From Salticus scenicus (taxonomy: Eukaryota > Arthropoda > Arachnida > Araneae > Salticidae), in assembly GCA_963930645.1 (NCBI GenBank), contig CAWVNO010002560.1, positions 124,001-188,000 on the forward strand: a DNA stretch of 64,000 nucleotides. The letters run 5' to 3'. A program made the translations under genes and the position numbers. Of the stretch, positions 23,701 to 35,600 are shown in pieces; within the stretch, counting starts at the first letter, position 1; each line of letters opens with the position of its first letter. The notes beneath the pieces were generated by a model. It did no database searches and was not told the DNA's origin. It was given only the letters and a program-made list of their open reading frames with translations.

Positions 23701-26700
23701 TGTTTGAGCGCTGCTGCCAAGTAAGTTGTAAAAATAAAATAAAAATAAATATTATTATTTTTTACTTATTTCTTCATTTATTTAATTTTAGAAAATAAGC
23801 TGAAATATGTAACTTTTTTTTTTTTTTTTTTAAACTAAGTTATGGATAATTATTATCAAGATAATTAAATAATGCATTAATGCTTTGTTAGTTTTCTATT
23901 TATGTATTCAGATCTCAAATAAAATTGTTAAAGTTGAAAATCTCAGATTTTTTATATTTCTATGCTACAGGGTGTTTCATATTGAATGGACAAAAATGAT
24001 AGTGTAGTACAAATTATGTGCTTGATTTATTTAGCTGAAACAAATTAATTCTGAAACTACATTTGTACAAGTTTTTTCTGACAACAAAAAAATCTCCTTG
24101 TTATGAAATCACCACTAGAGACGCTGTTAATCAAAATAACACCACCAGTTGCATAGAAATGGATGGATTGGTAGTGCAGGATCAAACAATATGCCATTGC
24201 TTTGTTGGATACCGAGATTCCCTGATCTAACCCCTTATGACTTTTTCCTATGGGTTTATCTTAAAGACAAAGTGCTGGAGTGAAACATTTCAGGGGATAT
24301 CTTGAATTCAGGGTTTTTGAAAATATTGCTGTTTCTGAATTGTATGTTAAATTATTTTGTTTTGATAGAAATTGCTCATTTTGAATGCATAATTTGCTTT
24401 ATAAATAATTAACTCTCAAAGTATCACTTATTAAAGGATATATCATTAATAAGTCTCCCCAATCTGTATGCAAGTAGTAGTTTTCAGGGTTTTTGCATGT
24501 TAGGTAGTTTCACCCCTCAAAGTGTTCATGCCTCTATTTACCCAGAGGACTTACAGCAACTAACACAACAGATAACTGAAGTCCTCAAATCATTGGATAT
24601 TTATCACTAATATGGCAGAAACTGAAGTACCACATTGCCGGTATTTGCTGTGTCACCAGAGGGGTGCACATAGAGCCTCTATAGAAACTTGGATAACTAT
24701 AGTTTCACAATGCATTTGATTTATCAAAATAAAGTAATTACAGCTTTCACAGGTATGCTTTCTTTTTGTTCCATTCAATATGAAAAACCCTGTGTTAAAT
24801 ATTTCTTGTAAGATATACATTATAGTACTTTAATAAAACAAAATTTTTTATAACTAATTGTAAAACAAGGATATTCTTTTTATTTTGTTGCTTAAATCTT
24901 AAACATTTTGCAATAAAATTTGATTATATAATAGATAACATATATATTTTAATACTCCATCTTTTATCATGTTCTGCTTTTTGTGACTAGCACTTTTCTG
25001 TAGACAATTTCTCAAACTGGGCTGCAAGAAGGAAACTCTGCTCATTAGACTTTTCCTTGGTGTAGGGGGGGGGGGAGTCTATGAATATGCTTTGAAGTTT
25101 AAATAGACTGCTAAGCTTACACTTCTATCATGATATGAATTAAAGTAAAATTGTTTTAGTCCAAAATTTGCTCTTTGTGCCTTTTATCAGGATGCTAGAA
25201 AATAATCATACTGATAACTGCATACAAAAGTTCTTGTAGTAGTACAGAAATAATGTGTGAAGAAAACGTATATACTGAAAGGCAAAAATATTAATGATTG
25301 TTGTATTGAAAGATTCTTTACAGGATAAAAGCTGTTTTACAAAAATGTAAAATATTCTACTATTGTCCTAAGTTGTGTCGCATTATTAAAGAATAACCAT
25401 TGTATGTATAGATTAATCCCTTGCTTCTGAATCCAGGCTCTTTTAAGAAATTCTATTTTTATATGGCAACAGAAATAAAAACTTGGATATGTGCCTGTGT
25501 AGTTATGAATAAAGCTTACAAAAATCATTATATATGATACAGGTACAGTATAAAAAAATAGTCAATTTTTTCCCCATATAAAAACGGTTTTGCTTTATTT
25601 TAATTTAAATATAGATTTAAAATTACTGATTTTTTTAGTTTTCATTTCTTGTTAGATAAACATTTTTATGGCAATATAAAAAGAAGAATCAGATTATATA
25701 TAATTATATTCAAAAACATAGTTTAATTTGAAAATGTTATCTGCCATGAATATAAAATGAAGTATGTAAAATGGTTTCTGGAATCCATTTTAATAAAATT
25801 TTTCAGGTGGGTATATATATGAAAGGAGGACAAATTGGATTTTTTCAAGGTGATATTAGAAATTTGAGTGAAGATTTTAGGACATTAAAGCCAACTGTTA
25901 TACCCTGTGTTCCTCGTATATTGAATAGAATGTATGATAAGGTAAAGTTTAAATTTTCTTTCTTTCTTTTTTTTTTTTTTTTTTTTTAAACCTTTTATAT
26001 GTTTGTTTTCAGCTATTACTGGTTTTTACTAACTATTATTTATTTACTTGTCAATCTTCATCCACCCATGGTTGATATTTTCAAATGAGCCCTTTTTCAT
26101 ACTTGTCATATTTGCCAAATCAGAAAGAATGGCTAAGTGTTGAGATATAGTCAGTGACGGCTCTTGGCAGGAGCTGCAAAGCTGCAGCCTCCGCAGAAAT
26201 ATTCAAAGTCATTTGTTTTATCAACTTATGAAATATTTTGAAAATAAATATTATTATATTTATACCGGGTGATTCAAAATAGATGTTACAGCGATTATTT
26301 CGTAAACTAAGAAAGATAGAAACAAACTTTCAATTACAAAATTGGTGCAAATTAAGAGTAGATTTCAGATATGGCATTCTTTTGTACAAGGGGCTGTATA
26401 CATATTAAATACGAAATTTAATTTTTATACGGCCCCTCCTATCATATGACTTATATTTAGAAAAATATTCTCCTCGCTCTAACAATCAAAATAAAAAAAC
26501 AAATCATCTTTCTAAGTCAAAATCTCGCTGAGTTATTGCAATTTGAAAATTCTAGCATTTTTCACCAAGTCTTAAGGGGTTGTATCAAAAGTGAGAAATT
26601 GTAGTTACTATTGCTTTTGTAATAAGGCACACGTTGATCAGCGTTTGGGGGGGAAAAAAAGAAAAAGAAATCATTCAGGGAAAGATGGTTATTTTAACCT

Positions 26701-29700
26701 GTAATGTCTGTCTTTCTCCTAGTGAATACACAAGAGAATACTCATTGATAATTTAACAAATAAAATTTATGAATAATTTATGTACTAAAAGGGAATTTTC
26801 AAATTCATTTTTCTTTCTTTATACATTCTGTTACTCATATACACGGTGTAGAGAAAGAATTGTTTTTGAGTCAAATTTCCGAAAATTAGCTTTTGTTATA
26901 TTTGCACGTTTTCAGATCCTCTGAATTCAAAAATCATGTTTTTAGCGGTTGGTCTCGGTCTCTCTCTCTGTGTGTGTGTGTGTCCGTATGTTATTAGAAT
27001 ATCTCAAGAACAAATAGTATCAGAAAATCCAAATTCGATATTCTAAATCCGTATCATATTGCAGTGCTACACTAAAGTATTCGTTACGATCAGACAATTG
27101 TTTGTTTACAGGGTCATCCAAAAGAATTCAAACAGATTACGTCTGTGAGCAAAATTTCTCATATGTACAGTGTAACATGTATAGACTGCCTTAAACAAAA
27201 TGAAAAGAACAATTTTTTTATATGCATAAAAGCATGTTTTATGTAGATTCTGGTGTAGCAACCATTCATCATTCATTTACAGGGTTACCCAGAGTATTTC
27301 GATATATTGGAGATATAGTTGGGAAATGCTGGAAATGCATTTCATTTTGTGTTACTTGTTTTACATATAACACTAAATTTACGTACACAAAGTCATGTGT
27401 ATATAGTTTATAGACAATATACAGGGGTACCCAAAATTAAGGTAACTTTATTATTATTATTATTATTATTAAATGTAATTGGTGTAAGTGTTTTCTCCAT
27501 TTTTTTTTCTTTTTTTTTTTTTTTTTGAAGAACACTGCTGACGCAGAACGCAAAATTAATTTCTCATATCTATACTGTAAACAAAGTAGCTTTTGGAGAG
27601 CAATTTTTTTTTTCTGTATAATATCACATTTTGAGGCCTCCTGAATACGAAAGGTAAATTTTTATTCGTTGCTCTGTATATATATGAATTATCAGCATAA
27701 TTTAACAACAAATAATCTGGTGTTCCACTCACACGAATTTCTCTTACCCTAAAATTTAATACCATAAATACAGATTGGAAATTAAGAAGTAACATAAAGT
27801 GTACTGTTATGTAAACCTATGTTAAAATAATTCAAATTAGGCTTCGGAAGAGTTTTATATGATAATTAGTTCTGTGTGAGGGGGGGAATCTCCTGAAATT
27901 ATTCGACGCAGGCAATAATCAAACTTTAAAAAACTTGGCTTTGGTAATGAGGAAACCTTAAAACGTATAAATACACAAAACAGAAGCAATGCATATTTAG
28001 CTTAAAAACATACATTATTTATTATATGTCTATGAGGAATTCATTTCCGTTCCTGAGCAGCTTTCCTGGACATGGTAAAATATTATAGTAAAGCACTTTC
28101 AGTAACAATAAAAAAGAATATTATAGCTTAAGTATTTGCAACCCTGTATATCTTTTGAAGAATATGTACAAACCACAAAGTGCACCTAAATATAAACCTA
28201 TAGTAATAATATACGGCACAACCTAAAATGCACTTCCATCAATTTTCAGCTATTGTCACATTATAATCTAGTTATTTTGTGTAGCCCCGTAAATGAATAG
28301 TGAATGATTTCCCTGCTATATTCTACATGAGGCATGTTTTTATGCATATAAAAAATATATATTCATTTTATTTGGTTAGTGCAGACTATAGGTGTTCAAC
28401 TCTACTTACCTGCAATTTTCCCAATAGACGTAATGTATTTGAATTTTCTTGAGTGTCCCTCTACACGAACCGTTTGCTTCATCTCAATGAAAAGCTTAGT
28501 GTAACATCCCTATGTGATACATATTTAGAATACCAAGTTTGGAATATCTGCTGCTATTTGTTCTTTAGATAAACTGATAAAAAACACACACACACAGACC
28601 AACCGCTAAAAACACGATTTTCATATTCAGGGGACCTCAAAACGTTTAAATATAATAAAAATTCACTTTCAAAAATTTGGCCCAAAAACAATACTTTCTC
28701 TACCTTATGGGTATGAGTAAGTAATAACTACAGGAAATGCGAATTTGGTATTTTGGATTTCATATCTAGTTGCCACTTGAAAAGTTGATGAAAGTTTGCA
28801 AGTTTCAAGGAAATTGATAACAGACTTGATTTTTGTTTTGATAAGTTTAGGCACTATAATTAAACGGGGGTTGAGAAGGGCGGTAACCCCTCCTGACATA
28901 GAATTATACATCTATACCATATCATATTCTATACAAAACATTATTTTAGAATATTAACAATAAATATGAATATCCTTATGAATTTTACAGTATAAAGTTA
29001 TTTAAATGTAATTTATAAGAATATCTGTCCCAAAACCCAATACATTGGCATTTTTTGTGCCTTCCTGTACATAAACCAATTGTAGAGAATTAATTAATGC
29101 CATTTTAAATAGGGAATATCATATAGTAAACCTGAATAACATATATCATTTCTGAAATACAGACGCTGGGGGCGGGCAGACGGACAGATGGACAAAAAAA
29201 AAAAAAAGAAAAAAAAAATGCAAATTGAAATCTTATTCACAGTTAAAAATTGTTCGAAAATGTTTAATGTAAACGAAAATGCAATTCCAGCAAATGTCCA
29301 ATAACCCTTAACGTAACTGAATATTTTTGTGTGCCCTGTAAATCTAATGCTAATCGTACTGTACAGTATAGAAAGCATTCTTTTGTGCATATGAATAACA
29401 TATTTCAATTTCATTAAGATTTATGCAAAGTAATTAAATTTTGGTTTATAGAAATATCTTCACATAGAACGCAATGCTTAGGAATATTTTCGGGTGTCCC
29501 TGTATACAAACCAGTGATGGTGTTTACTCCATTTTCTATACAAAATATCCGATATAAAACTATAATAATGTATTTCAATTTTATTAATATATGCATAAAT
29601 TAAAGGAATTAAAATATGGTTTATAAAAATACCTCTCATAGAACACAATGCTTTGGAATACTTTCGGGTGTCCCTGTGCACAACCTAGCAGAGGTATTCA

Positions 29701-32700
29701 CTCCATTTTCAATAAGGAACATCCGATAGTGAACTCAAATAACATATATCAGTTTCAGAAAATTCTATGAATATTCACGGGAGTTAGAGCGCAGACACAC
29801 AGAAAGACGGATGGACAGACAGACAGATCGAAGTCATTAACACTTTTCAATCTTGCTGGAATTGTTAAAGAGCCGAGGTCATTAAATTTATCAACCATGA
29901 TGGAAAGTGGTAAAAATAAAGCGCGAAAATTTCACACGGTTTTGCTAGTCGTTTAGTTTTTTCCCTCTCTTAACGTGTTTTAATTTGCAGGTGACCCCTA
30001 AGAAATTTAACTATAAATTTTTTAACAATACGAAATTATGTAAATTTGCATTAAATTCTTAAAACTGTTGATTTCACGTGTTTGAACGATTTTAATTGCT
30101 ATTTTAAAATAAAGGATCTTTTTATATTTTTTCTCATTTCATAGATAACCCCCTAAAGTGAGCCACTTGGCGTCGAAAAATAGATGCCAAAATTGAAGAA
30201 AAAGTGGTGTAAGTCATCATTTTCAAATTGCAATAACTCGGCGAGATTTTGACTTAGATAAATGATTTTTTTTTTTATTTTGCTTGTTAGAGCGAGGGGA
30301 ATATTTTTCTAAATATAAGTCACATGATAGGAGGGGCCGTATAAAAATTAAATTTCGTATTTAATATGTATACAGCCCCTTTGACAAAAGAAATGCCATA
30401 TCTGAAATCTACTCTTAATTTGCTCTAATTTTGTAATTGGATGTATGTTTCTATCTTTCTTAGTTTACGAGATAATTGCTGTAACATCTATTTTGAATCA
30501 CCCGGTATAGCATCATGCATATAGAAGAGCAGATTACTTCGCTATCATGAAAAATTATCAAAAAGTTGAGAAAAATTAACCAGTTTTAAGTGTAATAGTG
30601 TCTCCAATGTTCATAAAGGGGCTGCTCGTTCATGCAGCTTCCCAGATTAGGAATTTTGGTAATGCTGAAAAAAAAACGATTTTCCTTTGAAATCTACGGT
30701 TTTTCTTCACAGTTTTTGAGCTGATAATCGCTGTTTGAAGATTATTTATGCATGAGAGGTAGAAAATTTAACATAAAGGCTAATCACGATTATATGAGGG
30801 AAAAAAAAGTAATTTTTATTTATGTTTTCCAACAGATTTTTATTTTATTTTACATGGAAATTTCACACGGTTTTCCGGTTTTTTGCTTTCTCAATTGCAG
30901 AAACATTGAATAGATAGAATCACAAATCTTGCTTTTTATTAAATATAGTATTTAAAATTTATAAAGTGTTTAATTGCTTTGTTGATAAGGTTATTATTAT
31001 TAATTTTCACTTTTACTTCAATGACTTTTTTTCTTTTTTTTTTTATGAGAAATATTAGCTGTCGAACCTTTCTTAAAAACACAAGATTACTAAATTTTTA
31101 ATTTCTGACATTTTCCTACTATGAAGTTAAAGAGCACTTATAACATCTTTTCGTGTGTTTTTCTATTTGAGTGAGAATTTTCATAAATATGCTTGGAAAT
31201 TTCAGAATTTTAAAATCTTATTTAAAATGACCACACCATTTTTCCTATTGAAAATGGAGGTATGTTTCGTTTATTATTCATTTAGAGGAATGCGCAAAAA
31301 ATTCTTACACATTACGCAAGAAAATTAATCTAAATACATTTTAGCAGTGTTATTCTACTTCAGAATCTAGGAAATTTATATAAATTATTCTAAAGCATAA
31401 GTAAGTTATCCATTTGAAAAATGTTGTATTTTTCATTTACACTTAATTTTTACAAGAACGCACAAAGCATGCAGAATGTAATACTGGCTTGACTATGTGT
31501 GGTTTTAGTTTTGTGATAATATTTCAAACCAAATTAAACTGATATGTACTATTGAAGTCTTTTAAAATATATTTAAAGGAAATAGTGTTTTAACATTTGT
31601 AGATATTTTTTTAATGCATAGCAATACAGAAGATATTGTTACGTTACTGACTATATGCAATAAATTTTGGAAATTGATTTTTATTTGTAATAAGAGATTT
31701 TGTATCAAAATAAAATTTTACTATACTGTATCGTGTGTGTAAAGTTTGCATTTTAAAAATAACTTAAAATGTTCGTAATGTTGGCAAGTATTTCATAATC
31801 TATGTAATGTGTATGTTTTACATCAATGTTAATTCTTTCAATTAATATTTCAAAGGATGGCTTATGCTAAAAGAAAGTGACATTAAATATTTTAGATTAT
31901 GACAATAGTTGCTAGACAAAATCATTTATTATAAAGATTAATCTTTCCAAAGATTTAAAATTTTAAAAATAATCAATATTTTATTCTATTTTATTTATTT
32001 ATTTTTTAAGAAAAGATAATTTTTAAATACATATCTTAAATATAATTTAATATAATACTGGAGTACAATTTTTACGTTAAATTAAAAAAACCTTCAAACT
32101 TGCCTCATTGCCAGCCGTAAATTTTTCGCCGCGGCTTCATCTGTTGTGAAGTTCGGTTGATACTGATGTCTGTGGGCGGTTCTCTCCATGAGATGTCTCC
32201 ACGCTTCATTTGGGGCCATTGCGTCGCTGTCATTGCACACATTAGGGTTGGTAGTTATTTCTATGGATTCGCGGAACATTGCGTAATGATAGTTATTATA
32301 GTCGGCTAATTTTTTAGTTTCGTTAAAGTTAATTTCAATATTTTCACTGTTATATGTTTTTGCGAGTGCGGTTTATATGTTTGCACTGTTATATGTTTTT
32401 GCGAGTGCGGTTTATATGTTTACACTGTTATATGTTTTTCTTTTAGTGACTCCAATGTATGAACCTGTATTTTTATTTTGATTAATGAAAGGTATTTTAT
32501 AGATTCCGGCAGTTTCAAGTGGTGAAATTGGATCTTTATCGTTACGTATTAATTGAAATATGTTTCTATTAGGTTTTATGGGGATATTGATACCGTATTT
32601 ATTAGCTGAACTTTTAATTTTATTAGCGGCTCCCCGATCATATGGGATTGAAGAGGTAAATTTAGAGGGGGGTTTTTGAAAATTTGGAATGTCATTTAGG

Positions 32701-34028
32701 TTTTTTAATCTGTTTTTAACTAGTTTGTTGATGATTTTATTAGGGTATCCCGCTTTTTTAGTAAATTCTTTGATAATATTTATTTCATGGTTTAAGTTTC
32801 CTCACAGATTAGAATGGCATGATTAATATATGACCGAATAGCGTTAATTTTATATCGGAAAGGCGTTTTGCTTTTGTAGTGTATAATTTCATTGCTATTT
32901 GTGGATTTTCGGTACACAGTGGTTTTAATTTTGTATTCTGTACGGATAATTCGGACATCAAGGAAATTAATTTGGTGGTCTTTAAAAAAGCGGGATACCC
33001 TAATAAAATCATCAACAAACTAGTTAAAAACAGATTAAAAAACCTAAATGACATTCCAAATTTTCAAAAAAAAACCTCTAAATTTACCTCTTCAATCCCA
33101 TATGATCGGGGAGCCGCTAATAAAATTAAAAGTTCAGCTAATAAATACAGTATCAATATCCCCATAAAACCTAATAGAAACATATTTCAATTAATACTCA
33201 ACGATAAAGATTCAATTTCACCACTTGAAACTGCTGGAATCTATAAAATACCTTTCATTAATCAAAATAAAAATACAGGTTCATACATCGGAGTCACTAA
33301 AAGAAAAATTAAAACCCGAATTAATGAGCACAAACACGACATTAAAACTGGCAAAGTAAACACCGCACTCGCAAAAACATATAACAGTGAAAATATTGAA
33401 ATTAACTTTTAACGAAACTAAAAAATTAGCCGACTATAATAACTATCATTACGCAATGTTCCGCGAATCCATAGAAATAACTACCAACCCTAATGTGTGC
33501 AATGACAGCGACGCAATGGCCCCAAATGAAGCGTGGAGACATCTCATGGAGAGAACCGCCCACAGACATCAGTATCAACCGAACTTCACCACAGATGAAG
33601 CCTCTGAAGAGGCTTGGACGTCCAGACAAAAAATTTACGGCCGGCAATGAGGCAAGTTTGAAGGTTTTTTAATTTAACGTAATTATAGTAATGTCTCGTT
33701 TTAATTTATATAATTTCTAATGTACAATTTTTTATTTAGACTTTTCCTTGCTGTGTATTCCTAAACTGTTAAATTCTGTAATAGACTATTTCTTATACAA
33801 CATACAAAATGGTCTACAGCAATTGGCAATGATGCTATTTTTCCTATCTAAAAGAAATAGGATAGATATTCTAAGATTTATATCTATCTAATATTTTGAA
33901 TATATTCATTTAATAAACATTACTGTAAAATTCACACGCCGAAAGGAATTCCCCATGGATAAAATGATGAAGAAAGAGAAAATAATCATTATTTCATAAT
34001 TCTCGCGTGAATAATATATTAAGTAAAG

Positions 34029-34076
<48 letters not shown>

Positions 34077-35569
34077 TGTGTTGTGTATGTTTTTTTCTTC
34101 TTTCTTTTCTTACAGACTTTGGTTTATAATTCCAAATATTCAAATAAAATTTTCAAATCGTTTCATTTTATACAGGTCCTCTTTTTACTTTTTTGGTTAT
34201 CGTTCATATGCTTTTTGCTTCCAAAGGAAAACTTTGAAGATATTGTCTTTGAAATAGTCACTGTTCTAAAATTTTGAATTTAGCAGATTTTTTCTTTGTG
34301 TACATTTATTTGCATTGTCTTCTTTGTTTTTTAGATGATTTATTAGTTAATCTTTGTTTCAAATACTTTGCATAGTAAACTGCGTGAAATACATTTCTTT
34401 TCTTTTTACTTTCCAAACATACACATTATGTAACAAAAGTTTTGTAATCATGAAAAAAAATCGACTATGAGATTTTGGTATATTTCTACGCTTCAAGGTC
34501 TCCTGGGTTCATTTTTACTATTTTTATAGTGTTATATGTATAGTGTGAGTAAGTGTGTGAATGTGAATGCACACGTTAACATCTAAAAGCTTAGTTCGAT
34601 TGAGCTGAAAGTTGGTAGATATGTTAAAGGTCACTGTCATACGAACTGTACACAATTTAATGAATGTAGGACTTCTTTTACAAGGACACAAAATAAATAA
34701 ATAAATGAACCATATGATTTTGATTATTAAATAAATTTTTCAAGTGCTGTAGCGCCTAAATGTTTTATCCGATTGAGTTAAAAATTTATTAGGTTATAGG
34801 TAGTCGTCGCACAATTTGTATAGTTTTGATGAGCACAGGACTTATAATTCTTTTAGAAATATACAAAAAGAAATTCCTTATCATCATGGACTACAGATTC
34901 AAATTATTTGCTATTATTATCGCAAGAAATATACAGATATGCATAAGTATCTAATCAAACTATTTATTATTATTTTTATATAAATCATTGCGTGTATCTT
35001 TTTAATGTGTGAAAGTTGATTTACAATTATATATGTATACTTCATACCTTCTTAGAGAAAATGATAGCATGCAGATAAAAAATATTTTCATGCAGAAAAT
35101 TGGTTATCATTAATAAATAAAGTTAACAAAATCTTCAGATTTTTTTTTTTTTTTTTTCTTTTTTTTAATGACTGTCCAATAATATAAAAATTTTAATCTA
35201 TACTGTATCCTGTATTACTTTGCTTTGTGCTCAGTATGTGCATATAAAATCTCAATTCCCCGATTAAAATAGATTCAAAGATTCAACAGAAAATCACTTT
35301 TGCTTTTTTCTCAAATTGTACTTAGATATGCAGTGATGCAGCCCCCCTGAAAAGGAATTGCACGAGCCGCCACTGGAGTAGTAGTCAGTGGTAGTCAGTA
35401 GTAGTCAGTAGTAGTAGTAGTAATAATAATAATAATAATAAATTATTTAAAATTTAACTTATTTTATCACAATTATGGAATTTGAGTAATAAAATGTAAG
35501 TTTAATTAAGTTATCTATGAAAATTAACTTTGGCACAAATTCATCAAAATCGTCGCTAGTTTATTTGTC

Positions 35570-35600
<31 letters not shown>

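Larger units (their letters stand above)
26263..30507. mobile_element. 4.2-kb transposon with ~300-bp terminal inverted repeats
   Basis: Left end taccgggtgattcaaaatag and right end, reversed, the same, flanked on both sides by TA. The inverted repeat continues for about 300 bp (26263-26560 against 30190-30507) with landmarks such as gcatatggcattct-like, aggggctgtatacat, cggcccctcctatcat and tcgctgagttattgcaattt. No transposase was found inside. The interior includes a second, nested inverted pair (26838-27080 against 28520-28720) and the block shared with 1-1037. The superfamily is not clear to me from these ends. Confidence 0.8.
32068..33681. mobile_element. Palindromic Penelope-like element (PLE copy 2)
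   Basis: A minus copy (about 32068-32984) and a plus copy (about 32984-33681) meet head to head. Shared mirror landmarks are acgttaaattaaaa at the outer ends, tgcctcattgcc, agcgtggagacatctc and the GIY-YIG coding region. The minus copy reaches about 220 bp further into the RT-endonuclease linker. It has a local tandem duplication at 32347-32435 (gcgagtgcggtttatatgtt repeated) and several frame breaks. The arms differ at a terminal hairpin: the left has gatgaagccgcggcgaaaa, the right has about 25 extra bases there. Confidence 0.88.
26152..35375. mobile_element. Candidate hAT-like TIR pair spanning 9.2 kb
   Basis: Left end cagtgacggctcttgg (26152) and right end, reversed, cagtggcggctcgtgc (35375) match at 13 of 16 bases, and both are followed by ctgca-rich words (gctgcagcc, gggctgcat). 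CAGTGGCGGCTC is a common end of non-autonomous hAT-type elements. The long-TIR transposon and PLE copy 2 would be later nested insertions. No 8-bp target duplication is evident and no transposase was found, so the two ends may also come from separate copies. Confidence 0.4.

Noticed and set aside
32809..33054. Minus-strand 81-codon frame and the first part of the plus frame from 32879
   Set aside because: They run antisense to, or out of, the Penelope coding regions at the palindrome centre and have no homology of their own.
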